In this document: piece by piece, positions 8,731-16,062 of the stretch
Layout: the number at the start of each line of letters is the position of its first letter
Position numbering within the stretch: the first letter of the stretch is position 1
Origin: an uncultured Candidatus Saccharibacteria bacterium
GTDB lineage: Bacteria; Patescibacteriota; Saccharimonadia; Saccharimonadales; Saccharimonadaceae
DNA: 49,020 bases
Assembly (NCBI GenBank): GCA_948944455.1
Contig: CARBES010000003.1
Location: forward strand, 1 to 49,020
Direction: 5' to 3'
Notes under the pieces: model-generated
The model's database searches: none
Told to the model about the DNA's origin: nothing
Seen by the model: the letters and a program-made list of their open reading frames with translations, nothing else
Translations under genes and position numbers: made by a program

Positions 8731-10044
8731 ATGCGGCTGAGGGACTATCTACGCTTGGGGTTGGCGAATATTGCCTGTAATCGCCGACGATGTGTTCTGG
8801 TAGTGATTATCACGGGGGCGATGTTTGCGCTGATTTTTGCGGGGTTCGAGGTGATTCGTGGGCTAGAGGTGGCAACGCAGGAGCAGGTGACAGATTTTAC
8901 AGACGGGCAGGTCCTGCTAAAGCTGACGGTAGAGGACGGGTCAGAAGATTCGAAGGACGAATTGGCACGGCAGGTAGTAAAATACGGCGGATATACAGAG
9001 CCGGTGGAAGAATATTGGTTTGACGAGATGATGCACCTGTATCTATTTCCGGCGAGATTAAAGGAGAGCTTGGCGGACAAAATTATCGATGATGTGACTG
9101 GCGGTGTACCGATTTTGATCTCGACGGATGAAGCGGGGAGATGGCAGCGTTTAACGATTAGTAAAGACATGGGGATGCAACGACGGCTGGAGCTGGTGGC
9201 GAAGATTCGTGCACAGTCGCTGGGGAAGCTGATTGAGAATAATGGATTCGGCACGCGACCAGATATCGAGAAGATGCAGTTTTTCGTGGCGGGGCTGTTG
9301 CCGGCTAATTTGGCGGGAATTTCGCTGTCGCTCGGCAACATCGGCGATCTACAGAATCCGCTAAATTTTATCTTAGAGTCGATTCCGACGGGTGGTAGTG
9401 AGACCTTCGTCCTAGAGCGTCCGGAGGGGGCCCTGCCTAGTACGAAAGAGCGGGAGCTCTGGGCGGTGTTTCCGGAGGTGGAGATGGCTTATGAGTTCGT
9501 GATGGACCGGCAGATGTGTAGCGGGATGAACAAGACTTGTATCAGTAAATATCGGTATACAGTGCAGGAGGCGATTGGTGATCCGCTAGGGATGAAGATG
9601 GGCTTCCGGGAGATTTGGAAAGTGTATACGATAATCTGGATGGTTTTGACGGCGATCGGGGCGTTTATCACGATTTCTACCTATACACGCCTAATTAATC
9701 AAGAAGTGCGGAATATTGCGCTTTATCGAGCATTAGGAGCGACTGTGAAGAATGTTTATATTATATATGCGACGTACTTAGTGATTCTAAGTCTCCTGAC
9801 GATGGTGGTGGCACTGGTGGCCGGTACTCTGCTCGCGTTAGTAGTAAGTCTAGTATATCAGGGGGCGTTGAGCGCGGATTTCGCGGTGAGCTTCGGGATC
9901 GAGCCGGTGTCGGTGTGGCTAGCGGGATGGGACAGTACAACACTGGTTATTGTGGCGATTAATGTAGTGGTGGCCCTGGCTAGTACAGGGGTGAATATTT
10001 TCCAGCTTTCGGCGACAAAGGTGGCACAGAAGTTGAAAGGATAG
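8731..10044 (+). CDS. FtsX/MacB-type ABC transporter permease, 437 aa
   Basis: It lies four bases after the preceding permease and is evidently co-transcribed with it. Layout is helix 1 (about 20-42), an extracytoplasmic domain of roughly 250 residues, then three helices. The coupling loop is RLINQEVRNIALYRALGATVKNVY. Two cysteines (SGMNKTCISKY) lie close together before the second helix and could be disulfide-bonded. The pair would form a heterodimeric permease analogous to 13186/14575, needing an ATPase in trans, such as the one at 12537. Substrate unknown. Confidence 0.85.
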   Translation: MRLRDYLRLGLANIACNRRRCVLVVIITGAMFALIFAGFEVIRGLEVATQEQVTDFTDGQVLLKLTVEDGSEDSKDELARQVVKYGGYTEPVEEYWFDEMMHLYLFPARLKESLADKIIDDVTGGVPILISTDEAGRWQRLTISKDMGMQRRLELVAKIRAQSLGKLIENNGFGTRPDIEKMQFFVAGLLPANLAGISLSLGNIGDLQNPLNFILESIPTGGSETFVLERPEGALPSTKERELWAVFPEVEMAYEFVMDRQMCSGMNKTCISKYRYTVQEAIGDPLGMKMGFREIWKVYTIIWMVLTAIGAFITISTYTRLINQEVRNIALYRALGATVKNVYIIYATYLVILSLLTMVVALVAGTLLALVVSLVYQGALSADFAVSFGIEPVSVWLAGWDSTTLVIVAINVVVALASTGVNIFQLSATKVAQKLKG

Positions 10045-10116
10045 CTGAGATGGTTTGTCGGTTACCAGTTTAGTTATTTATCAAGACCATCCAGCATGGA
10101 TAATATTCAAGCACAT

Positions 10117-10154
10117 AAGAAACGTCTATTCTCACGAGTGGGCGTTTCTTTTAT
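10117..10154 (+). terminator. Terminator after the FtsX operon
   Basis: AAGAAACG and CGTTTCTT pair across TCTATTCTCACGAGTGGG and are followed by TTATGG. It is a diverged version of the hairpin at 320, 24563 and 30249. Confidence 0.7.
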
Positions 10155-10166
10155 GGTCTTCGACCA

Positions 10167-10235
10167 TAAATCCGGGCGCATTCTCGGAACTAAAAATGTT
10201 TCACATTTTTGTTTCTCTCGAATGCTACGGGTTTA
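10167..10235. repeat. Inverted-repeat element
   Basis: TAAATCCGGGCGCATTCTCG pairs imperfectly with CTCGAATGCTACGGGTTTA, enclosing a small hairpin AAAATG-TTT-CACATTTT. Arms ending in TTCTCG and CTCGAA recall the elements at 3209, 18600 and 31529. Confidence 0.6.
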
Positions 10236-10289
10236 GTCTTTCGTAATAACTAGGCACAGCCTTAAGCTTGCCGCCACTTCTGTTTATTT

Positions 10290-10516
10290 TTCTTCATCCT
10301 CTCTTGATTACTCTATGGCTAGACAACGGAGGGAACGGCCACCACTACGGAAATAATTACTTTCTAGCATATCTGCATCATTGTTCTGGCCAGTTGGATA
10401 ATACATAATAAGCGCATAATCTGCCCTAGCCAAAGTCGTCGATACCCACCAATGTCCACGATAGCTATTAGAAAACAATCCTACAAAAATATCTGTATAC
10501 CCGCTGCGGACGAACC
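10290..10516 (-). repeat. Variable FISUMP-like cassette E (minus)
   Basis: The minus frame is open from FVRSGYTDIFVG through HWWVSTT to SGGRSLRCLAIE and stop. It is head-to-head with cassette F, their inner edges separated by only CCTC. The open frame even continues backwards through the inner edge of F as SAADEEK, a by-product of the edge dyad rather than a real start. Confidence 0.85.
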
Positions 10517-10520
10517 TCCT

Positions 10521-10749
10521 CTTTTCTTCGTCCGCAGCGGACACATCAGTGATGTATCGCAATACAACGGTGGGGCTATGGCCGGTTCAGGCAACGGTGC
10601 AGCATTCTGGTCATCAGTTACTATAGTAGGCGCTAGTCATGCTTACCACTGGGGCTTTAATACTGCTTGTGGACCATTCAATGAGATCCGGAGTTTTGCC
10701 CAGTCCCTCCGTTGTCTAGCCATATAGAGTAATATAAGGGAGGATGAAG
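10521..10749 (+). repeat. Variable FISUMP-like cassette F (plus)
   Basis: The frame is open from FFVRSGHISDVSQ through AAFWSSVT to SFAQSLRCLAI and TAG, about 66 residues. Its outer end GGAGGATGAAG lies four bases from the TATAAT of the next gene, so the element fills the whole gap without breaking the promoter. Confidence 0.85.
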
Positions 10750-10753
10750 GTGG

Positions 10754-10765
10754 TATAATGAAAAT
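10754..10765 (+). promoter_or_regulatory. -10 box giving a leaderless DUF5674 mRNA
   Basis: TATAAT is followed by GAAAAT and then the ATG at 10766. Any -35 would fall inside the outer edge of cassette F. Confidence 0.6.
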
Positions 10766-11104
10766 ATGAAGATTCTAGAAAGTGGGATAAAAAAAGCAGA
10801 TTTATCGAAGAGCGAAAATATCTTTGATGGGCCAATGGTAAAAGGCGTTGTGGACACAGAAAAACAGCTACTTGCGGTTGATGCGGGCTTACACGCGGAT
10901 TTAGAGAAGGTACTACTGGAAACTGGTTCTAATCAGGATATGCTTTGGGGGATTAACTTGTGGTACGAGGATGATGAGGAAGATTTTGTAGAGTTCGATT
11001 CAATGATAAATGTACGACCAAGGCAAGGTAACCGAACTCGCGATGTAGAGGACGAAGCAACACGAGAGAAGATAATAGAGATTGTGAAAAAATGGATACA
11101 ATAA
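10766..11104 (+). CDS. DUF5674 family protein, 112 aa
   Basis: The sequence follows the family pattern: VKGVVDTEKQLLAVDAGLHADLE, then LETGSNQDMLWGINLWYEDD, then FVEFDSMINVRPRQGNRTRDV with the conserved INVRPRQGNR near the C-terminus. Proteins of this family are small, cytosolic and of unknown function, found in Cyanobacteria and CPR bacteria. The gene starts six bases after a -10 box and overlaps the next gene by 13 bases, so the two are probably translated from one mRNA and may work together. Family call from memory of the motif; function unknown. Confidence 0.7.
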   Translation: MKILESGIKKADLSKSENIFDGPMVKGVVDTEKQLLAVDAGLHADLEKVLLETGSNQDMLWGINLWYEDDEEDFVEFDSMINVRPRQGNRTRDVEDEATREKIIEIVKKWIQ

Positions 11105-11442
11105 GTTATCAGCATAAGGATTTAGCGAACGGCGGATGGGGAGAGATGTCGTTTTATCTACAGATGGGGAATCTGGGAAGTGAAGTATCGCGGTCGCTGA
11201 AATGGTTTAACAAGAACGAGAAGCGGTTTCTGGTATCTTTCGAGCGGGCTTTGGAGTTGTTTGACTTTACGATTGAGGCAGCAAAAGATGACGAGCAAGC
11301 GAGCCGATCAGGGAAGCTGAAAGAAGTTTGCCGGGCAAGGGAAGAGTTTTGCGACTATTTCTTAGGTAACTCTTGGGGGACAGATCCAAAAAAGATGATG
11401 AAGTATTATGACGAGTTCGCGATAGCGGGGCGAGGGCTATAG
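11092..11442 (+). CDS. Small helical protein of unknown function, 116 aa
   Basis: I do not recognise a named family. It is mostly alpha-helical, with QMGNLGSEVSRSLKWFNK near the start and RALELFDFTIEAAKDDEQ in the middle, then EEFCDYFLGNSW. This style occurs in small helical-bundle proteins encoded next to uncharacterised or toxin-antitoxin-like partners, but nothing here proves such a role. The ATG at 11092 lies inside the 3' end of the DUF5674 gene, so translation is probably coupled. Cassette G begins two bases after its stop codon. Confidence 0.65.
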   Translation: MDTISYQHKDLANGGWGEMSFYLQMGNLGSEVSRSLKWFNKNEKRFLVSFERALELFDFTIEAAKDDEQASRSGKLKEVCRAREEFCDYFLGNSWGTDPKKMMKYYDEFAIAGRGL

Positions 11443-11443
11443 T

Positions 11444-11668
11444 TCTTCCATCCTCCCTTGATTACTCTATGGCTAGACAACGGAGGGAGAAGCCATGACG
11501 CCGTTCATTGCTATAGGTATTTAGGTTATTGATGCTTTTGCTATCAAACCTCAGATAGAAGACATTTTTAACATTAGAGCTAGCGATGGATGACCATCCG
11601 TAACCAGAAAACGCTGTGTTGATAGCTTTTCCGGTCTTATCTGTCCACCCGCTGCGGACGAAGAAAAG
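11444..11668 (-). repeat. Variable FISUMP-like cassette G (minus)
   Basis: The minus frame is open from FFVRSGWTDKTG through GYGWSSIASS to RRHGFSLRCLAIE and stop. The inner edge has the AAGAAAAG extension. It starts immediately after the stop codon of the preceding gene. Confidence 0.85.
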
Positions 11669-11778
11669 ACTAGAAATGTTAGAAATGTAAAAAACGACCT
11701 GCGTGTCGTTTTTTATCTTGCTTCACCCCTGATAAGCTTCGGTAAAAAGCGACCTAGTGGTCGTATTTTGGTTTTTAG
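11669..11778. repeat. Cassette-pair spacer, shared in inverted form with 38038-38137
   Basis: The spacer between cassettes G and H contains two hairpins: AAAAAACGAC-CTGCGT-GTCGTTTTTT (11689-11714, terminator-like on both strands) and CGACC-TAGT-GGTCG. Its reverse complement is found almost unchanged between cassettes N and O, apart from a few substitutions and a 9-base ATTTCTAAC-type duplication here. Confidence 0.85.
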
Positions 11779-11990
11779 CTTCTTCGTCCGCAGCGGACAC
11801 CCTAGTGTAGTCGTTAGCTATCGTGATATTTTTTATAGAGCCGGGTATTATGGCTTCGCGTGGGCGAATAATAGTTATCATGTTTTTATCCCAGATGGCA
11901 TTAGCGTGATTCCTCAAGGAAGAATAAACGATCGTTATTGGGGCTTCTCCCTCCGTTGTCTAGCCATAGAGTAATATATAAGGGAGGATG
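11779..11990 (+). repeat. Variable FISUMP-like cassette H (plus)
   Basis: The frame is open from FFVRSGHPSVVVSYR to INDRYWGFSLRCLAIE and stop. The outer end GGGAGGATG stops close to the stop codon of the convergent Nudix gene. Inverted partner of cassette G. Confidence 0.85.
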
Positions 11991-11998
11991 GTAGAAGG

Positions 11999-12493
11999 CT
12001 ATTTCTGGAGGTAGAGTTGGTAAATGTTGCGCCAGGCTTTGCGCCATTCAGGGAAGTTGAGTTTTGTTTCAACTTCGGCGAAGGGAATCCAGGCGACGCC
12101 GGCGATTTCAGACTCTTGTTTATGAAGAGCGGCAGAGGCAGGGTCGAGCTGGGCGAGGAAGAGGACGACTTCTTTTTCGACGTTGAGGCGGGGAATGTAG
12201 TAGTCGAAGCTGTGGCGAGCGGCGGGATCGAGGATGATAGAGAGGCCGGTTTCTTCTTGGACTTCGCGGAGGGCGGTTTCGAGCTCGGTTTCGCCGGGTT
12301 CGACGTGGCCCTTAGGAAAGCCGGTGAGGCCGTTTTGTTGCGAGACGAGGAGGACTGCACCATCTTTTACAATGACGGCGCCGCAAGATTTTTCGTGCCC
12401 GGCGCCAGGATGGGGATGTTCAGAGTCGACGGGCTTGGCGTTGGAAAAATTAGGTACGTTAGGATCGTTTGCGATGGCGGGGGAGTTGTTCAT
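11999..12493 (-). CDS. Nudix hydrolase, 164 aa
   Basis: A complete Nudix box GHVEPGETELETALREVQEE plus TGL (residues 62-84) fits GX5EX7REUXEEXGU and coordinates the Mg2+ used to cleave nucleoside-diphosphate-linked substrates. KSCGAVIVKDGAVLLV is the usual first strand, and WIPFAEVETKLNFPEWRKAW the C-terminal helix seen in diadenosine-tetraphosphatase-like Nudix enzymes. The first ~30 residues are a Pro/Asn-rich tail outside the domain. Substrate is uncertain: Ap4A, oxidised nucleotides and mRNA caps are all handled by this fold. It diverges from the ABC ATPase gene; its -10 box lies six bases before the ATG. Confidence 0.9.
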   Translation of the reverse strand: MNNSPAIANDPNVPNFSNAKPVDSEHPHPGAGHEKSCGAVIVKDGAVLLVSQQNGLTGFPKGHVEPGETELETALREVQEETGLSIILDPAARHSFDYYIPRLNVEKEVVLFLAQLDPASAALHKQESEIAGVAWIPFAEVETKLNFPEWRKAWRNIYQLYLQK

Positions 12494-12499
12494 AGGTAT

Positions 12500-12530
12500 A
12501 TTATACTATGTAAGTCTATGGTGTTATAAT
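12500..12530. promoter_or_regulatory. Divergent leaderless promoters (Nudix / ABC ATPase)
   Basis: Minus strand TATAAT (12505-12500) is six bases before the Nudix ATG. Plus strand TATAAT (12525-12530) is six bases before the ATPase ATG at 12537. The two -10 boxes are only 19 bases apart, so the promoters must share or overlap upstream elements. Confidence 0.65.
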
Positions 12531-12536
12531 AGAAGC

Positions 12537-13205
12537 ATGATTAAACTGAGCGAGGTAAATAAAACTTACGGTAAGAAGCCGGTACTAATGGATGTGAATC
12601 TGGAGATTCCGAAGGGAGAATTCGTGATGCTTAGGGGGCGGAGCGGATCGGGAAAGTCGACGCTGCTAAACATCATCGGCGGGATCGAGCCAGCGACGAG
12701 CGGGGAGGTTTCGATTGAAGGAAAGAATGTGAATAACTTAAAAGCGAAAGAGCGGGTGGACTTTTATCGACACAAGGTGGGGTTCATCTTCCAGGGATTT
12801 TATCTGCAGCCGCAGCTTTCGGTGATGGAGAATATTGGGCTAATGGGGACGTTCGCGGGGATGAAACGGAGTGAGCGGGAAGCACGAGCGCGGGAGCTAG
12901 CGAAGCAACTCGATATCGAGGAAGTGCTGGAAAGCAAGCCAGCGGAGATATCGGGCGGGCAGGCAGAACGGGCCTGCGCGGCGCGGGCATTGTTCATGCA
13001 CCCAGAGATCATCCTGGCGGATGAGCCGACGAATAACCTCGACCCAGAGAATGCGCAGAACGTGATTGAGATGCTGAAGCAGATCTGGAAAGATACGGGA
13101 GCAACGGTAATCGTAGCAAGTCACGACCCGATGGTGGAGAAGTATGCGACGAAAGTCGTGAAGGTGAGCGAGGGAAGAGTGACGGATGAAGCTAAGGCTA
13201 AGTGA
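12537..13205 (+). CDS. ABC transporter ATPase, MacB/LolD type, 222 aa
   Basis: This is the nucleotide-binding subunit of a type VII (MacB/LolCDE/FtsE-like) ABC system. It shows Walker A GRSGSGKS (34-41), Q-loop FIFQGFYLQPQL, signature ISGGQAERA, Walker B IILADEPTNNLD and the switch His in VIVASHD. A longer reading frame exists upstream, but the start at 12537 was chosen because MIKLSEVNKTYG is the standard family N-terminus and TATAAT lies six bases before it. The signature has Ala where Arg is usual (SGGQQQR). Its end overlaps the first permease gene by 20 bases, so it clearly belongs with 13186 and 14575, and may also serve the three permeases at 5-10 kb. Confidence 0.92.
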   Translation: MIKLSEVNKTYGKKPVLMDVNLEIPKGEFVMLRGRSGSGKSTLLNIIGGIEPATSGEVSIEGKNVNNLKAKERVDFYRHKVGFIFQGFYLQPQLSVMENIGLMGTFAGMKRSEREARARELAKQLDIEEVLESKPAEISGGQAERACAARALFMHPEIILADEPTNNLDPENAQNVIEMLKQIWKDTGATVIVASHDPMVEKYATKVVKVSEGRVTDEAKAK

Positions 13206-14574
13206 TGCAATTCGGATTAGTTGGAGTAATGTTGGCGGCCATAAAGTCCGGAGTTTAATAACCGTAGCGACGATTGCGATTCTCTTCGGGGCGGTGCTGG
13301 GGGTGAATTTTGTCTTGCAGGGGCTGGAAGATACGGTAATAGCGGCGTCGGTAATACCGACGGGTGGGAAAGTTTATGCCGAAGCGCAGTATTCGGTGGC
13401 TTCAGGGGTTCCGCCGACGATGACGGAGGAGGAGATTCTGAAGCCGGAGTTCGTGAAGCGAGCGGCGGAGATGGAAGCGGATGCACAGAGATATGGCGGG
13501 AAATTAGTTGGAACAAGAACTTCGTTTGAGGATCGGCCACCGGTTGAGATCGTAACCTTAGGGGCGGTTGAGGAATATATTGAGTTGGATTTGGCGAAAG
13601 TGCCGGAGGGGAAGATTCCGGCGTTGGTACCGTGGAAAGGCTTTAGTTTTGATGAAGCGATGTATGGTACGCAGGCGGAAGAGCTGCAGCGGGATTTTGA
13701 AAATAATTTTTATGTCGTAGGAGTGATGCCGTCAACGGAAAGGCGGCATCTGACTCTGGGCGAGGGAAATCCGTTGAGCTTTTTGCTGTCGAGCGTTTCG
13801 CCAGGCTATGCGCCATATTATCCGATGATGCTTGATGATGGTTCGGGAGCGGTGCAGAAGTATCTGAAAGAGCGAATCGACGCGCATCGACAACAGCGAG
13901 AGGAAGATTTTGCGGAGATGGTGGCGGCTGACCCAGGGATGGATGAGGAAGATTATCAAGACACGTATAATTATATAATGTCGCAGGCGATCCAGGCGGA
14001 CCGGGCGGCGATATTCCAGTTTGATGATCCGCAGAAGGCGATTGCGTATGTTCTGCAACCGTATGATTATGCAAACTACTTAATGCAACAAGATTTGTTT
14101 AGCAACACGATATCGGTAGCGCGAAGTTTTGCTGGATTAAAGAATATGCTAGTAGTGATTGAGGCGATCTTGCTAATTGTCGCAGTAGTGATTGCGACGT
14201 TGACTTTCGGGCATATGATTGATCAAGACGCGGCGACGATTGCGTTGTACCGGGCGATGGGGGCGACGAAGCTGCAAATTTTGCTGATTTATCTGTGCTA
14301 TTTGGTGGGGCTTTGTATATTGGCGCTAGGAATGTGCGTAGTGATTGCGTTAGTGATTTCGGGAGCGACGGCGCTAATGAATGCGAGCGAGCTGAGCCAG
14401 AAATTGCAGGAGTTCTATCGCCTGGCGGAGGCGCCGAAGGTGTGGTTCTTCGCGCTAAATTGGGTGACTTGGACGGTGGTAGGAGCGGTTTTGGTGATTG
14501 CGCCAGTGACGTTGATTTTAGCGGACCGACATTTCTCAGCGCGGAATATTGCGCAAAAACTGAAGGAGGACTAA
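13186..14574 (+). CDS. FtsX/MacB-type ABC permease, 462 aa
   Basis: Helix 1 is at about 21-43 (SLITVATIAILFGAVLGVNF). A large extracytoplasmic domain follows to about residue 310, containing a charged, helix-forming stretch around 225-265. Three C-terminal helices surround the coupling loop HMIDQDAATIALYRAMGATKLQIL. Its start lies inside the ATPase gene, implying translational coupling. The expected partner is the next gene, with which it would make a heterodimeric permease. Substrate is unknown; relatives move lipoproteins or peptides, or act as mechanotransmitters to envelope hydrolases. Confidence 0.88.
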   Translation: MKLRLSDAIRISWSNVGGHKVRSLITVATIAILFGAVLGVNFVLQGLEDTVIAASVIPTGGKVYAEAQYSVASGVPPTMTEEEILKPEFVKRAAEMEADAQRYGGKLVGTRTSFEDRPPVEIVTLGAVEEYIELDLAKVPEGKIPALVPWKGFSFDEAMYGTQAEELQRDFENNFYVVGVMPSTERRHLTLGEGNPLSFLLSSVSPGYAPYYPMMLDDGSGAVQKYLKERIDAHRQQREEDFAEMVAADPGMDEEDYQDTYNYIMSQAIQADRAAIFQFDDPQKAIAYVLQPYDYANYLMQQDLFSNTISVARSFAGLKNMLVVIEAILLIVAVVIATLTFGHMIDQDAATIALYRAMGATKLQILLIYLCYLVGLCILALGMCVVIALVISGATALMNASELSQKLQEFYRLAEAPKVWFFALNWVTWTVVGAVLVIAPVTLILADRHFSARNIAQKLKED

Positions 14575-15966
14575 GTGCGAATAAGGGATTTTCTGAAGCT
14601 AGGCGCGGCGAATATCACAGCGCATCGGAAACGGGCGACGAAAGTAGTAGCGATCGTGGGGGTGTTGTTCGGAGTGTTGCTGATGGCGAGTATGATAATA
14701 CAAGGAGTCGAGAATACGGTGCTCGCGGAAATGAACCGGCCGCTGGGCGGGAAGGTTCTGCTCGGGACGACGGTGAATACGCAATTCTATAAGGAACCGC
14801 AGGCGGAGGAAATTGAGCAAGAGCGGATTCGCGAGAAGATTCGGCAATACGACGGGGAAATAATCGAGACAGAGACGTATCAGATGGCGGGAGTGGGGGA
14901 GGTGACAACATTGCCGGAAGAGCTGGTGCGAGAAGCTATCGAAGTGAACTTCGAGGAGCGGCCGGCGGAGGCAGTGCCGATGGTGGTGCCGGTGGGAACG
15001 GTGATGAGGTGGCTAAATATCGACATACCGCAGCGGGACTCGGCGGAGCGGGCGGCAGCGAAGGTAATAAAAGCGCGAGAGCAGGCGCTGGGGCGGACGA
15101 TCGAGCTAGAGAGTGGGCAGAAAGTTTATATTGCGGGATTGTCGTCGAGCACGGCGGGGCGAAGTAGCCTGTCGCTTTCGGGAGTGGGGCAAGAAGTGAA
15201 TCCGCTAAACTTGATTCTTGGAGTGGTGCCGCTGGGGTCGAGTATGAATTACATTATTGACGACGGAGAGATTGAGCTGGAGAAGTTGATAATTACAGAA
15301 GAGGAATCGGAGATCCCAGAAGAGTGGTTAGAGGCATTTCCAGAGCTAGCAGTGCCGAAGGTGGAGAGAGTTTGGGCAGTGTTTTCGGATCTGGCGACGG
15401 CGAGCGGGTATTATTATGATGCAGAGAATTATTGCGAGCAGGCGAACTACGCATATGGAGTGTGCGAGGCGGAATATAAATACTCGGTGACGCCGGGGTT
15501 CAACGATCCGTTTGCGGTAGTGGCGACGTTTAAGACGGTCTGGACGGTGTTTGATGTGGTAGCGATTGTACTAGCGGGCATCGGGGTAATTGTGATGTTA
15601 ACGACTTACCTGAGGCTGGTAGGGCAAGATACGAAAGTGATTGCGCTGTACCGAGCGAACGGAGCGACAAAAGTGCAAGTAGTAGGGATTTATGTGGTTT
15701 ATCTAGTGATGTTAAGCCTACTGGCGGCGGTATTTGCGATAGTGCTGGCGACGGTATTAACACTAATCGTGAACTTAGTGAACGGAGCAGCGCTGTCGCA
15801 AGCCTTTACTCTAGGGTTAGGGATGCCGGAGCAGGCGATTATCCTGATAGAGCTGAACAAATGGGAGCTGATTTTGGCGGCGATAATGATTGCGGTGGCG
15901 CCAGTAACGGTGCTGATGAGTTTAGGGCAATTTTCGGAGAGGAATCTGGCGCGGAAGCTAAAATAA
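14575..15966 (+). CDS. FtsX/MacB-type ABC permease, 463 aa
   Basis: It starts at GTG directly after the TAA of the previous gene. The topology is the same: helix 1 (about 20-42), an extracytoplasmic domain of about 270 residues, then three helices. The coupling loop is RLVGQDTKVIALYRANGATKVQVV. A cysteine pair (NYCEQANYAYGVCEAEYKY) precedes helix 2, comparable to the cysteines in the 8731 permease, so 8731 and 14575 appear to be paralogues, as do 7439 and 13186. This suggests duplication of a two-permease module. Confidence 0.88.
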   Translation: MRIRDFLKLGAANITAHRKRATKVVAIVGVLFGVLLMASMIIQGVENTVLAEMNRPLGGKVLLGTTVNTQFYKEPQAEEIEQERIREKIRQYDGEIIETETYQMAGVGEVTTLPEELVREAIEVNFEERPAEAVPMVVPVGTVMRWLNIDIPQRDSAERAAAKVIKAREQALGRTIELESGQKVYIAGLSSSTAGRSSLSLSGVGQEVNPLNLILGVVPLGSSMNYIIDDGEIELEKLIITEEESEIPEEWLEAFPELAVPKVERVWAVFSDLATASGYYYDAENYCEQANYAYGVCEAEYKYSVTPGFNDPFAVVATFKTVWTVFDVVAIVLAGIGVIVMLTTYLRLVGQDTKVIALYRANGATKVQVVGIYVVYLVMLSLLAAVFAIVLATVLTLIVNLVNGAALSQAFTLGLGMPEQAIILIELNKWELILAAIMIAVAPVTVLMSLGQFSERNLARKLK

Positions 15967-16014
15967 TGGTGCAATATGGTTTGCGGAAAAGCGGGATTTC
16001 GTAAGGAATAAGCA

Positions 16015-16043
16015 TTGACTTTTTAAGAGATGTGTGCTACAAT
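16015..16043 (+). promoter_or_regulatory. Promoter of the DHH-family gene
   Basis: TTGACT (16015-16020) and TACAAT (16038-16043) are 17 bases apart with TGTGC before the -10. A 19-base leader follows. Confidence 0.85.
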
Positions 16044-16062
16044 GGAAGTATAAGGCGGTTTT

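Noticed and set aside
10308..10562. ATG-started 84-residue protein across cassettes E and F
   Set aside because: Its N-terminal SAADEEK part is just the inner edge of the opposite cassette read backwards; the same artefact occurs at 37841-38254, 48385-48666 and 48565-48813.
10290..10749. Inverted cassette pairs as insertion sequences or MITEs with target duplications
   Set aside because: Terminal inverted edges exist, but I could not find matching direct repeats outside the pairs at the loci inspected, and single cassettes are also common. Not excluded as an ancestral state.
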